Made by a program: the position numbers and the translations under genes
Shown here: piece by piece, positions 24,687-36,149 of the stretch
How the letters are laid out: each line of letters begins with the position of its first letter
Numbering within the stretch: the stretch's first letter is position 1
Notes under the pieces: model-generated
What the model saw: only the letters and a program-made list of their open reading frames with translations
Databases searched by the model: none
What the model was told of the DNA's origin: nothing
Source of the DNA: an uncultured Prevotella sp.
GTDB taxonomy: Bacteria > Bacteroidota > Bacteroidia > Bacteroidales > Bacteroidaceae
Length of the DNA stretch: 48,802 nt
Direction of reading: 5' to 3'
Assembly (NCBI GenBank): GCA_900314455.1
Contig: OMVI01000108.1
Coordinates: 1-48,802, forward strand

Positions 24687-25091
24687 TTACTGGACGTAGG
24701 GTGCGAAGGCGGCTTCGTACTCCGGGCTCACGCCGAGGCGTCCGTTGATGAGGGTGACGAGCTCGGCGGTGCAGTGGAAGCAGAGCCGTTCGTCGTCGGC
24801 GCGGTAGATGTCGTGGGTAAAGACGTAGCGCAGTCCCTCCTTGCGTAGCCCCATGCGCGATATAAACTCGTCGTCGCTGCGTAGCGGGACCTTGTATTGC
24901 AGCGTCATACGGGCAACGACGGCGTCGATGCCTTTCTCGTGCAGTTGTGCAAAACTTACGCCGATGCTTTTCAGAAAGCGGTGGCGTGTGTGTTCGGTAT
25001 AGTGGAGGTAGTTGGCGTTGTTTACGATTCCTTCGATGTCGCATTCGTAATCGCGAACCTCCATGCGTGTTTCAAATATGTATTTTTCCAT
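24687..25091 (-). CDS. Acyl-CoA thioesterase, YbgC/4HBT hot-dog fold
   Basis: The 134-residue protein has the 4-hydroxybenzoyl-CoA thioesterase motif VRDYECDIEGIVNNANYLHY (about residues 12-31), in which Asp of the DIEG segment is the expected catalytic residue, then YTEHTRHRFL on the long helix. Length suits a single hot-dog domain. Such enzymes hydrolyse short or medium acyl-CoA, and YbgC acts with the Tol-Pal system in proteobacteria; no tol genes are present here. It may be co-transcribed with dprA. Confidence 0.87.
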   Translation of the reverse strand: MEKYIFETRMEVRDYECDIEGIVNNANYLHYTEHTRHRFLKSIGVSFAQLHEKGIDAVVARMTLQYKVPLRSDDEFISRMGLRKEGLRYVFTHDIYRADDERLCFHCTAELVTLINGRLGVSPEYEAAFAPYVQ

Positions 25092-25162
25092 GTTTCCGTG
25101 TTTTGCCGTGGATGTTCGGTGGCTTCTTTGTGGGTGCTTCCTGGTTTCTTTGGTGGTTGCTG

Positions 25163-25231
25163 TAGACTTGGATAGACGTTATAGACTTTTATAGACGGTC
25201 TATCCCAGTCTATCAAGTCTATACAAGTCTA
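25163..25231. repeat. Symmetric array of TAGAC/GTCTA units
   Basis: Four TAGAC units start at 25163, 25173, 25182 and 25192, and four GTCTA units at 25198, 25208, 25217 and 25227. Spacing is 10-9-10 on both sides, and the dyad axis falls at 25197. The two 34-nt arms pair at 28 positions. It lies between the thioesterase start and the DUF2851 stop, both minus strand. Confidence 0.8.
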
Positions 25232-25256
25232 TCGGAGCTGTCTGTCTTTCTCTTCC

Positions 25257-26564
25257 TTAGCCTGCTCCTTTCCTCCCCTTCAAGTACTCATACCCGAACC
25301 TGCAACGGAGACAGTCGCGGCGGTCACAGTACTCGTTCTTGAGTTGGATGAGAGCCTGCGAGTCGCCGGCGTTGTCGACACGAAGCCCGACATCTTTCCA
25401 CATGCGTGTGATATGGTTGTCCTCAGCCTTCAATTCTTCGAGGAAGTCGAACGCACGGTCGCAGAGACGGTCGTCGCCCTTGTGCCGTCCGTAGGCGAAA
25501 AGCATTGGTATGACCGTGTTTATGAGCAGAAGGTCGAGCGAGGCCGCTGACAGATTCTTCTTGTTTCGCTTCCCGACGTTGCCGAAAGTATAGTGAGTCT
25601 CCCAGTAAGGGGTGACGTTCGTCTTCATAAGACTGCGCGCCTTCTTCACCGTATCACATTCGGCGAGTGCCGCAAGTGATGTTTTGTGGTTGAAATAGAG
25701 GTTGGCGAGTTGCGAGATGCGTATGTGCGGGAAGTTCTGAGGGCGCAGACGGAGAAACCGCCACAGCCCGAAGTCCATTGGATGAAGCGAGAACTTGTTG
25801 GCTAAATACATGTATTCGCTCCTGAGACGAGAAAAATAGCCCTCCGACAGTGCGTCCTTGCGGTACCGCTCGGGTATCGTTTTCTCGTCGAGGAAGCCTG
25901 CCTGACCCATGAAGAAAGCCTCAATCTGGATTATATCGTCGCGATGGTGCGCCACACTACTTAGTGGAATGTTCTCTGCCCACGTCTCGAAGGCGTCGCC
26001 GTTGATGCCAAAGCCGTAGTTGCGGGCTAGCGTTATGAAGTATGCCTGCTCCCAAGAGCCGTTGGCACGGCGCGCCCGTCCGGCTATCATCTCCGTCTTT
26101 TGCTCGAGGCGTTCGGTCTGTAGCGCGCTCAGCCAAGAATGAACCATGAGACGGGAGAGGCTCGGTATAATCTTATAACATGGGGGATAGTTCTCGGTTG
26201 ATAGTAATTCGCGGTAGTTTTCGGCAACGCTCTCGGGCACACTGAGCTGCATCTGTGGCGGAACGCTGCCGTTTGAGGTACGTACCTCTGTGTCAATGAC
26301 TCCGGCAACATGCAGTACGACATTGTCATAGTGCGGGTCGTGGTCGTGACCATGCAAGAACCAGTCGCTCGACTTGTCGTGTATCTCGACGTTGCCGACC
26401 CACAGCATGCCTCCAATCTTCACCTTGGCGTTGAAGAAATCGGGACCGGCGTTGCGGTTGTGGAGCCCCGGGTCGATGACCTCGACTGTCTGTCCGTCAG
26501 TCGTGGCGAGTCCCGTGAGCGGGAACATCTTGTGTTTCCAAACGTAATGAAGCAACTGTTCCAT
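25257..26564 (-). CDS. DUF2851 family protein
   Basis: The 435-residue cytosolic protein belongs to a conserved Bacteroidetes family of unknown function. Family-type segments are LLHYVWKHKMFP at the start, VEVIDPGLHNRNAGPDFFNA (about 27-46), GNVEIHDKSSDWFLHGHDHD (about 57-76), YDNVVLHVAG, and GKRNKKNLSAASLDLLLINT near 325. The Asp/Glu/His-rich DPGxxNxxxGPDF and NVEIH patterns recall the metal-binding core of restriction-like nucleases, which is inference only. Near the C-terminus C-x6-C-x2-C (CDRRDCLRCRF) suggests a metal site. The gene is divergent from dapB. Confidence 0.85.
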   Translation of the reverse strand: MEQLLHYVWKHKMFPLTGLATTDGQTVEVIDPGLHNRNAGPDFFNAKVKIGGMLWVGNVEIHDKSSDWFLHGHDHDPHYDNVVLHVAGVIDTEVRTSNGSVPPQMQLSVPESVAENYRELLSTENYPPCYKIIPSLSRLMVHSWLSALQTERLEQKTEMIAGRARRANGSWEQAYFITLARNYGFGINGDAFETWAENIPLSSVAHHRDDIIQIEAFFMGQAGFLDEKTIPERYRKDALSEGYFSRLRSEYMYLANKFSLHPMDFGLWRFLRLRPQNFPHIRISQLANLYFNHKTSLAALAECDTVKKARSLMKTNVTPYWETHYTFGNVGKRNKKNLSAASLDLLLINTVIPMLFAYGRHKGDDRLCDRAFDFLEELKAEDNHITRMWKDVGLRVDNAGDSQALIQLKNEYCDRRDCLRCRFGYEYLKGRKGAG

Positions 26565-26587
26565 AATAGATTTGGTTGATTATAATG

Positions 26588-26595
26588 CAAAACTA
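26588..26595 (-). promoter_or_regulatory. -7 promoter element of the DUF2851 gene
   Basis: On the minus strand TAGTTTTG matches TAnnTTTG, 23 nt before the start codon. Confidence 0.5.
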
Positions 26596-26639
26596 CATAA
26601 AAATATTGTAATAGATACGCTAAAGCGCGAAAAAAAAGT

Positions 26640-26647
26640 TACCTTTG
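26640..26647 (+). promoter_or_regulatory. -7 promoter element of dapB
   Basis: TACCTTTG lies 33 nt before the dapB ATG at 26681. A start at 26645 would overlap this promoter, which supports 26681. Confidence 0.55.
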
Positions 26648-26680
26648 CAGAAATTTATCTACATTAAAAAGGAATTCAAT

Positions 26681-27436
26681 ATGAAGATAGCTCTTATCGG
26701 ATACGGCAAGATGGGACACATGATTGAGCAGATTGCCGTTGAGCGTGGTCATGAAATCGTTTGTAAGATTGATGTCGACAACCAGGACGCTTTTGACTCT
26801 CCGGAGTTCGCCAGTGCTGATGTCGCAATAGAATTTACTAATCCTACCGCCGCATACGGCAACTATCTGAAGGCTTTCAAGCACAACGTGAAGGTTGTCA
26901 GTGGCTCGACGGGATGGATGAAGGACCACAAGGCTGACGTTGAGGCTCTTACAAAGGATGGCAAGCAGACCCTTTTCTGGGCGAGCAACTTCTCCATCGG
27001 TGTTGCAATATTCTCTGCCGTCAACCGCTATCTGGCTAAGATAATGAACCAGTTCCCGCAGTATGACGTCGAAATGGTTGAGACTCATCACGTCCATAAG
27101 CTTGATGCACCGTCTGGAACGGCAATAACTCTCGCTGAGGAAATCGTCAATGACCTCGACCGCAAGGCCGACTGGAAGAAGGGAACGACAACTTGGGACG
27201 ACGGAAGGATAGATGGCAGCGACGAGCACAAGCCTGATGAGCTCCTTGTCAAGAGTATCCGTCACGATGAAGTCCCTGGTATCCACAGCATAACCTACGA
27301 CAGTGAGGCTGACAAGATTACTATTACGCACGATGCTCATTCGCGTAAGGGCTTCGCTCTTGGTGCCGTTCTCGCTGCTGAATACACCCTCACCCACACC
27401 GGTCTCCTCACTACCAGCGACTTGTTCAAGTTCTAA
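26681..27436 (+). CDS. dapB: 4-hydroxy-tetrahydrodipicolinate reductase
   Basis: The 251-residue enzyme makes tetrahydrodipicolinate in lysine and diaminopimelate synthesis. The NAD(P)-binding motif MKIALIGYGKMGHMIEQIA is at the very start, which fixes the start codon. EFTNPTAAYGNYLKAF, SGSTGWMKD, WASNFSIGVAIFSAVN (about 104-119), the catalytic ETHHVHKLDAPSGTAITLAE (about 130-149) and GRIDGSDEHKPDELLVKSIR follow. The protein is slightly shorter than E. coli DapB, as in other Bacteroidetes. It precedes lepB by 130 bp. Confidence 0.95.
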   Translation: MKIALIGYGKMGHMIEQIAVERGHEIVCKIDVDNQDAFDSPEFASADVAIEFTNPTAAYGNYLKAFKHNVKVVSGSTGWMKDHKADVEALTKDGKQTLFWASNFSIGVAIFSAVNRYLAKIMNQFPQYDVEMVETHHVHKLDAPSGTAITLAEEIVNDLDRKADWKKGTTTWDDGRIDGSDEHKPDELLVKSIRHDEVPGIHSITYDSEADKITITHDAHSRKGFALGAVLAAEYTLTHTGLLTTSDLFKF

Positions 27437-27516
27437 GGGAATAGTGATGTTGAAGGATGAGCATAGAAGCTAAGTCTTTTGAAAACAGATAATTTAAGAA
27501 AACAATAAATAATTTG

Positions 27517-27555
27517 GGTAATTAAACATCCTCCCCTTGGGGGAGGCTTGGAGGA
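27517..27555 (+). repeat. Palindromic element, family B, abutting the lepB start
   Basis: GGTAATTAAACATCCTCCCC then TTGGGGGAGGCTTGGAGG. It ends 12 nt before the lepB ATG, so it must lie in the lepB leader or span its ribosome landing zone. A TTG in the repeat (27537) is in frame with lepB and open through it. Confidence 0.75.
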
Positions 27556-27566
27556 GAAAAGACCTA

Positions 27567-29120
27567 ATGATTGACAAAGAAAAAGCAAAGCTGAACCCAC
27601 GGAAGCAGTGGATAAAGTTCGGCATAGTTATAATTATTTACGCATTGTTCATCGCCTGGGTGAGCCCGCGTAGCTTTTCAGGATGGTTGCTGACCATTAT
27701 CGGCGCATTGTTCTTCTTCGACGTGTACATAACGAAGAAGGTTCGGTGGAACTGGTGGAAAGATGGCTCGCCCGTAACGCGTACCGTCATGAGTTGGGTT
27801 GACGCTATCGTGTTCGCTCTCGTGGCAGTTTATTTCATCAACCTGTTTCTGTTCCAGAACTTCGTTATACCGTCGAGCTCACTCGAAAAGAGCCTCCTGA
27901 CGGGCGACTACCTTGCCGTCAGCAAGGTCAGCTACGGTCCGCGAATTCCAGAAACTCCGCTGACGATGCCTCTGACACAGCATACCATGCCGTTGTTCAA
28001 CACCAAGAGCTACATTGAATGGCCTCATTGGGACTACCGTCGCATGAAAGGTCTCGGCACGGTGCAGCTCAATGATATCGTCGTCTTTAACTTCCCTGCC
28101 GGCGATACCATTATGACATCCGACCAGTATCAGGCCCAGGACTACTACGAAGAGGTCTATAAGGTGGGCTGTTCGTTAATGGCGCAGCAGAATCCGAATG
28201 TCAATCTGTCGACCATGAATGACCTTCAGAAATACGCTTTCTTCCAGGGCGCATACGCGTTGGGCAAGCAGTACATCGTCGGACATCCTGAAGTCTATGG
28301 CGTTTTGGACCATCGTCCAACCGATAGGCAGGAGAATTACGTCAAGAGATGTGTCGGTCTGCCTGGTCAGACTTTGCAGATAAAGAACAAGATTGTCTAC
28401 CTCGACGGTAAGCCAAACAAGGAACCGGATAACGTTCAGTACGATTATCTCGTCAAGTTGGCGCCAAATCTGTCAGCTTCCGACCTGCTTACCGACCGCT
28501 ATGACGACCTTCGTAAGGAACTGGGGATAAGCGATGAAGATGTACAAAGCCTTGGACAGCTGCATGGCGGCATGGTTGAGGCAGGCTACATCTACAACCA
28601 AAGCATCCTCAATCAGTTCGATGGATACATGCCTTTGACAAAGATGGCCGCCGAGCAGTTGCAGAAGCGTAAGATTGTTACTACCCTTCGTCCTGTCGTC
28701 GATGGCGATTTCTTCACCGGAACGGTGTACCCTCAGAATGGCTTCTATGGTTGGACGCGTGACAACTACGGTCCTGTGTGGATTCCAAAGAAAGGCGGAA
28801 CCATCACACTTTCGCTTGCTAACCTCCCTATTTACGAGCGTTGCATCGCGGCTTATGAAGGTAATACGGTGCAGGTGCGCAACGGTCAGATTTTCATCAA
28901 CGGCAAACGGACCAACAAATACACGTTCAAGATGGACTATTACTGGATGATGGGCGACAACAGACACAACTCCCTCGACTCGCGTTACTGGGGTTTCGTG
29001 CCTGAGGACCACATCGTCGGTAAACCGCTGTTCATCTGGTGGAGCTCCGATCCTGACCGCCACGGTTTCAGTGGCATACGTTGGAACCGCCTGTTCAAGT
29101 GGGTTGATGATATAAAATAA
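27567..29120 (+). CDS. lepB: Signal peptidase I, large Bacteroidetes form
   Basis: The 517-residue enzyme removes signal peptides from exported proteins at the inner membrane. Two membrane segments lie near residues 20-52, and another (IVFALVAVYFINLFLFQ) just before the catalytic region. The Ser box reads PSSSLEKSLLTGDYLAVSK (nucleophile about Ser105) where other phyla have SGSMxPTL. The general-base Lys is in NYVKRCVGLPGQTLQIKN (about Lys260). MMGDNRHNSLDSRYWGFVP (about 461-479) completes the site. The roughly 150 residues between Ser and Lys, and a further insertion after Lys, are larger than in E. coli LepB but usual for Bacteroidales. The start was chosen at MIDKEKAK because upstream codons are repeat DNA. 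Confidence 0.9.
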   Translation: MIDKEKAKLNPRKQWIKFGIVIIIYALFIAWVSPRSFSGWLLTIIGALFFFDVYITKKVRWNWWKDGSPVTRTVMSWVDAIVFALVAVYFINLFLFQNFVIPSSSLEKSLLTGDYLAVSKVSYGPRIPETPLTMPLTQHTMPLFNTKSYIEWPHWDYRRMKGLGTVQLNDIVVFNFPAGDTIMTSDQYQAQDYYEEVYKVGCSLMAQQNPNVNLSTMNDLQKYAFFQGAYALGKQYIVGHPEVYGVLDHRPTDRQENYVKRCVGLPGQTLQIKNKIVYLDGKPNKEPDNVQYDYLVKLAPNLSASDLLTDRYDDLRKELGISDEDVQSLGQLHGGMVEAGYIYNQSILNQFDGYMPLTKMAAEQLQKRKIVTTLRPVVDGDFFTGTVYPQNGFYGWTRDNYGPVWIPKKGGTITLSLANLPIYERCIAAYEGNTVQVRNGQIFINGKRTNKYTFKMDYYWMMGDNRHNSLDSRYWGFVPEDHIVGKPLFIWWSSDPDRHGFSGIRWNRLFKWVDDIK

Positions 29121-29127
29121 AGCTAAC

Positions 29128-29161
29128 GCCTCCCCAAGCCCCTCCGAATGGAGGGGATGTT
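29128..29161 (-). repeat. Palindromic element, family B, after lepB
   Basis: GCCTCCCCAAGCCCCTCC, GAAT, GGAGGGGATGTTT: the reverse orientation of the consensus, 8 nt after the lepB stop. Confidence 0.8.
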
Positions 29162-29223
29162 TAAAATGTTTTGTGGGTAGGTGGAGGCTTAAATAGAAGG
29201 AAAAAGAAACCTGTTTCGGCTAA

Positions 29224-29952
29224 ATGGAAACAGAAGTAAACAACGAAACAAGCAACAATACTAATCCACATCCCCTCCATTCGGAGGGGCTTGGAGCGGC
29301 TATCCCCTCACGCCAGGAGCGGTTTGGTGAAGGTTCGGCTTTGCTTTCCTCTGCTTACTTCGCCCCAATCCAATGGTATCAGAAGTTGAACCGCTATGGC
29401 GTTTGCTACATTGAGCGGTTCGACAGCTTTATAAAACAGACCTATCGGAACCGCTGCGTGATTGCGACAACCAACGGATTGCAATCGCTGACAGTACCGA
29501 TAGAGCGCCCAAACGACGGCAGCAACCACCAGCTGATGCGTGATGTGCGCATCAGCGACCATGGAGCGTGGCGTCATCTGCATTGGAATGCACTCGCATC
29601 GGCTTACGGTGAGAGTCCTTTCTTTGAGTTTTACGCCGATGACTTGCACCCTTTCTTCGAGCGCCGGTGGACTTATCTCTATGATTTCAATTGGGAAATA
29701 ACCCTCAAAGTTTGCGAACTGCTCGATATTCAACCAAATATCAAGCCGACGGAGGATTACATTCAGGAGGAAAACGTCGATGAAATCGATGATTTTCGTT
29801 CAATTATTCGCCCCAAGCATCCGCTTCCAGATGCTTCTTTTGCACCCAAACCGTATTATCAAGTCTATAAGGATAAATACGGATTTCAGCCTAATCTCAG
29901 CATCCTCGACCTCCTTTTCAACGAAGGAAACGAAGCTGTCCTCTTCCTTTAG
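29224..29952 (+). CDS. WbqC-like protein with a repeat-derived N-terminus
   Basis: The 242-residue protein belongs to the WbqC family, found in polysaccharide and antigen clusters but not biochemically defined. Conserved family segments are LSSAYFAPIQWYQKL (about 41-55), RNRCVIATTNGLQSLTVPIE (about 77-96), DVRISDHGAWRHLHWNALAS (about 107-126), AYGESPFFEFYADDL and FQPNLSILDLLFNEG (about 220-234). Family members normally start just before the SSAYFAP strand. Here about 40 extra residues precede it, and residues 13-25 (TNPHPLHSEGLGA) are encoded by a family B repeat. No internal ATG offers a shorter start. The upstream codons also match the coaD start region. The gene converges on the DMT transporter with 1 bp between stops. 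Confidence 0.82.
   Translation: METEVNNETSNNTNPHPLHSEGLGAAIPSRQERFGEGSALLSSAYFAPIQWYQKLNRYGVCYIERFDSFIKQTYRNRCVIATTNGLQSLTVPIERPNDGSNHQLMRDVRISDHGAWRHLHWNALASAYGESPFFEFYADDLHPFFERRWTYLYDFNWEITLKVCELLDIQPNIKPTEDYIQEENVDEIDDFRSIIRPKHPLPDASFAPKPYYQVYKDKYGFQPNLSILDLLFNEGNEAVLFL
29268..29300 (+). repeat. Palindromic element, family B, inside the WbqC-like coding sequence
   Basis: ACATCCCCTCCATTCGGAGG then GGCTTGGAGCGGC, in frame, encoding HPLHSEGLGA. The reading frame is the same as in coaD and the NUDIX gene. Confidence 0.8.
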
Positions 29953-29953
29953 G

Positions 29954-30844
29954 CTATTGTTTCTTCCTCAAAACTATCAGAATTACACCGGAAAGTATGA
30001 GAACTATGCCGATGGCAAGTCGTATTGTGAAAGCCTCTCCGAAAAGAAGTACGCTTATAACGACTGCCGTTACCGGTTCCAGAGCTCCCATAATAGCTGA
30101 TGGAGTAGCCCCAACGTTCTTAATGGCAACGGTCATAAAGAACAGTGAAAGTACAGTCGGAAGCAGTGCCAGCTGTACTGCGCAAGCCCATTGTTTTGCA
30201 GTGTGAAGCAGAACGATAGGCTCGTGAGCTAAGACAGAGAAGCCGAGGATAGTCAGCAGACCACCTGCGCAAATCCAGAATGTAAACTTCACCGAGTCGT
30301 ACGGGCTCTTCCATTGTCTCACAGCTATGATGTAGATGGCGTAGAGAAGCGATGAAAGCAGTACAAACATGAGTCCCAATGTCGACAAATTTACATCTCC
30401 GTCACCGTGATGCAGAAGTCCTATGCCTACGCACGCCAACAGTATTGACGTAACAGTTGTCCAAGTGATGTGCTCATGGAATACTGCTGTCATCAGAACG
30501 GCAACCATTATTGGATAACTGAATAATATTGTGGATGCAACACCTGCGTCCATGTACAAGAAACTGACGTATAGGAATGTCGAAGAGAGGGCAAAGAAGC
30601 CGCCTAGAACAATGAATCGGATAGCGTGACCCCGCTTAATCTTGAATGTTTCGCCCTTTGCGAGCATCCAGATTGCGAACATCGCCACCGCCAAACCATA
30701 GCGGTAGAACAGTATCGTGGCTGAGTTTATGTTGTCGGCATAAAGCGGAAGCGACCCCAGCGGGTTCGTTCCATAGAAGATTGCTGCCAAAATGCCGGCA
30801 GCGTAGCCCTTGACCTTCGATGAATTAGTCGTTGGCAATTTCAT
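29954..30844 (-). CDS. DMT-superfamily transporter (EamA type)
   Basis: The 296-residue membrane protein has ten hydrophobic segments arranged as two EamA repeats (about 12-145 and 155-292). The first repeat shows IFYGTNPLGSLPLYADNINS and FLYMDAGVASTILFSYPIMV, and the second IKNVGATPSAIMGALEPVTA followed by GEAFTIRLAIGIVLILSGVI. These are the usual positions of the family's conserved glycine/proline residues. Substrates of EamA proteins include amino acids and metabolites, and none can be named here. The gene lies downstream of coaD on the same strand, 65 bp away, and converges with the WbqC-like gene. Confidence 0.87.
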   Translation of the reverse strand: MKLPTTNSSKVKGYAAGILAAIFYGTNPLGSLPLYADNINSATILFYRYGLAVAMFAIWMLAKGETFKIKRGHAIRFIVLGGFFALSSTFLYVSFLYMDAGVASTILFSYPIMVAVLMTAVFHEHITWTTVTSILLACVGIGLLHHGDGDVNLSTLGLMFVLLSSLLYAIYIIAVRQWKSPYDSVKFTFWICAGGLLTILGFSVLAHEPIVLLHTAKQWACAVQLALLPTVLSLFFMTVAIKNVGATPSAIMGALEPVTAVVISVLLFGEAFTIRLAIGIVLILSGVILIVLRKKQ

Positions 30845-30909
30845 TATATTGTTTGTTTGTTGTTGTCCTGAAACACAGTTGGGCAGGGCATCTCGCCCCG
30901 CCTGCGTCG

Positions 30910-31407
30910 TTAAGGCAGAAATTCCGTTATGTCTCTGCCGAAGAACTTCAACTCACGGACAAGCGAACTGCTGACGCTTTCGAGTCCCGGCTCGGCAAAG
31001 AGGAGTATCGTTTCCAAGTCACCGAATTTGCGGTTGAATTCCGCCTGCTCCCGTTCATACTCATAATCCTTTACCGAGCGCACTCCACGGACAATGAACT
31101 TGGCTCCGACGCGACGTGCCATGTCAATCGTGAGGTCGCTGTATGAGATTACCTCCACGCGTGGCTCGTCCTTGTAAATACGCTGAATGTCGGCAACGCG
31201 CTGCGCTATTTCCTCCTCGGTATTTTTCAATTTGCTTACCGCAACAGCTATAATAAGCTTCTCGAATAGTGGCAATGCCCGTCTGACAATTGAGTCGTGC
31301 CCGATTGTGAAGGGGTCGAAAGTGCCGGTAAAAACGGCCAATGCCTCCCCAAGCCCCCCCGTATGAGGGGGATGTTGATCAGTCTTGTTGCTTATTTCGT
31401 TGGTCAT
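30910..31407 (-). CDS. coaD: Phosphopantetheine adenylyltransferase with a repeat-derived N-terminus
   Basis: The 165-residue enzyme adenylates 4'-phosphopantetheine in coenzyme A synthesis. The nucleotidyltransferase signature AVFTGTFDPFTIGHDSIVRR (residues 24-43), with TxGH-like TIGH, is followed by SYSDLTIDMARRVGAKFIVR and GVRSVKDYEYEREQAEFNRK. The end has SSSLVRELKFFGRDITEFLP. CoaD normally begins one to four residues before the AVFTGTFDP strand. Here 23 residues precede it, and residues 10-22 (DQHPPHTGGLGEA) come from a family B repeat. The only alternative start is a TTG immediately before GCC GTT TTT, which is rare in Bacteroidetes. The enzyme is essential, so the extension must be tolerated or not translated. 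Confidence 0.92.
   Translation of the reverse strand: MTNEISNKTDQHPPHTGGLGEALAVFTGTFDPFTIGHDSIVRRALPLFEKLIIAVAVSKLKNTEEEIAQRVADIQRIYKDEPRVEVISYSDLTIDMARRVGAKFIVRGVRSVKDYEYEREQAEFNRKFGDLETILLFAEPGLESVSSSLVRELKFFGRDITEFLP
31342..31376 (-). repeat. Palindromic element, family B, inside the coaD coding sequence
   Basis: Read with the gene: AACATCCCCCTCATACGG, then GGGGGCTTGGGGAGGCA. It is in frame and encodes HPPHTGGLGEA. Confidence 0.8.
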
Positions 31408-31468
31408 TTAAATATTGCTTTTGTCTGTTTCCTTTTGCGGCGTAGCCCATTTACCGACAACTCACTTC

Positions 31469-31504
31469 AAACATCCCCTCCATTCGGAGGGGCTTGGGGC
31501 GGTC
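31469..31504 (+). repeat. Palindromic element, family B, between ruvB and coaD
   Basis: AAACATCCCCTCCATTCGG then AGGGGCTTGGGGCGG. It lies immediately after the ruvB stop codon (minus strand, 31508), so it could form the 3' end of that transcript. Confidence 0.8.
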
Positions 31505-31507
31505 TTC

Positions 31508-32539
31508 TTAGAACAAAGTTGGCTCCATAATGTTACCACTGTACGGATTGCGGCCTAGATGCTCGTAGGCAAGACGGGTTGCCATGCGACCGCGTGGGGT
31601 ACGTTTGATGAAGCCCTCCATTATCAGGAACGGCTCATAGACCTCCTCCACGGTGCAGGCATCCTCGCCGATAGCCGTCGCAATGGTAGAGACACCGACC
31701 GGACCGCCGCGGAACTTGTCGATGATAGTTGTCAGAATCTTGTTGTCCGTCTCGTCAAGTCCGTATTTGTCGATGTTCAATGCCTGTAGCGCAAGTTTCG
31801 CAATGTCGTACGTTATACGCCCGTTGCCACGCACCTGAGCGAAGTCGCGGACACGGCGGAGCAGCGAGTTGGCAATACGAGGCGTACCACGGCTTCGGCG
31901 CGAAATCTCCACGGCAGCATCATCGTCGATAGGTACCTTCAGCAGATGAGCCGAACGGCGGATTATCTTTTGCAGAGTTTCAGGGTCATAGTACTCCAAG
32001 TGCAGATTGATACCAAAGCGGGCGCGCAGCGGAGCAGTAAGAAGACCGCTTCGGGTCGTTGCTCCGATGAGCGTAAACGGATTTAAATCTATCTGTATAG
32101 AGCGTGCCGACGGACCCTTATCAATCATTATATCGATGCGATAGTCCTCCATTGCTGAGTACAAATACTCTTCGACGACAGGGCTCAGACGGTGAATTTC
32201 ATCGATGAAAAGGACATCATTGGGCTCCAACGACGTCAGAATACCAGCCAAATCACCAGGCTTGTCGAGCACAGGACCGCTCGTTATCTTGAAGCCCACA
32301 CCCAATTCGTTGGCGATAATGTTGCTCAGCGTCGTCTTACCGAGTCCCGGAGGACCGTGAAGGAGAGTGTGGTCGAGAGGCTCACCACGGTATTTGGCAG
32401 CCTCGACGAACACCCGCAGGTTGTCGACGACATTCTTCTGTCCGCTGAAATCATCGAAAGTCAATGGGCGCAGCGCCTTTTCGAATTCCTTTTCGGCGGG
32501 AGATATATTCTCGTTTCTTATATCGAAATCTTCTGACAT
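31508..32539 (-). CDS. ruvB: Holliday-junction branch-migration helicase
   Basis: The 343-residue AAA+ motor drives branch migration with RuvA during recombination. Walker A is [20 protein letters not shown] (about residues 56-75), Walker [18 protein letters not shown] (about 105-121), sensor 1 [20 protein letters not shown] (about 152-171, with the Arg finger) and a C-terminal winged helix with [20 protein letters not shown]. The start at 32539 ([14 protein letters not shown]) is the family's usual beginning; the frame is open further upstream. A -7 element is at 32582-32575. The gene is divergent from the beta-galactosidase gene. Confidence 0.97.
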   Translation of the reverse strand: MSEDFDIRNENISPAEKEFEKALRPLTFDDFSGQKNVVDNLRVFVEAAKYRGEPLDHTLLHGPPGLGKTTLSNIIANELGVGFKITSGPVLDKPGDLAGILTSLEPNDVLFIDEIHRLSPVVEEYLYSAMEDYRIDIMIDKGPSARSIQIDLNPFTLIGATTRSGLLTAPLRARFGINLHLEYYDPETLQKIIRRSAHLLKVPIDDDAAVEISRRSRGTPRIANSLLRRVRDFAQVRGNGRITYDIAKLALQALNIDKYGLDETDNKILTTIIDKFRGGPVGVSTIATAIGEDACTVEEVYEPFLIMEGFIKRTPRGRMATRLAYEHLGRNPYSGNIMEPTLF

Positions 32540-32570
32540 GTTCCTAAATGTATTGCTTGCAGCTAAATGA

Positions 32571-35945
<3,375 letters not shown>

Positions 35946-36088
35946 AAATGACTTGTGGATAAGAGTCTTTTTGCACGAAAAGCATGAAGTGAACAATTCT
36001 TGTAGGGCTTTTTGCACGAAAGCACTATGGCGCTTCGGGCGTCACGATGCATTTACAATTGTATCCGCAACCTCACAATCAGCTATGT

Positions 36089-36118
36089 CTTCCACCGCAG
36101 GGACGCCCCTGCATTGAG
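36089..36118. repeat. GC-rich dyad element, family A, short remnant
   Basis: CCACCGCAGGGACGCCCCTG followed by CATTGAG. Only the outer part of an arm pair remains, apparently with the central section deleted. Confidence 0.55.
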
Positions 36119-36149
36119 TGTTTTAGTGGCGGCATGGATAATTGTGGGG

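Noticed and set aside
24478-25044. A 188-codon Arg/His-rich frame spanning the thioesterase and dprA ends
   Set aside because: Composition is that of an out-of-frame reading, and both overlapped genes have clear family motifs in another frame.
25163-25231. CRISPR array
   Set aside because: Units are only 5 bp with 4-5 bp between them, and half are inverted. No Cas genes are present.
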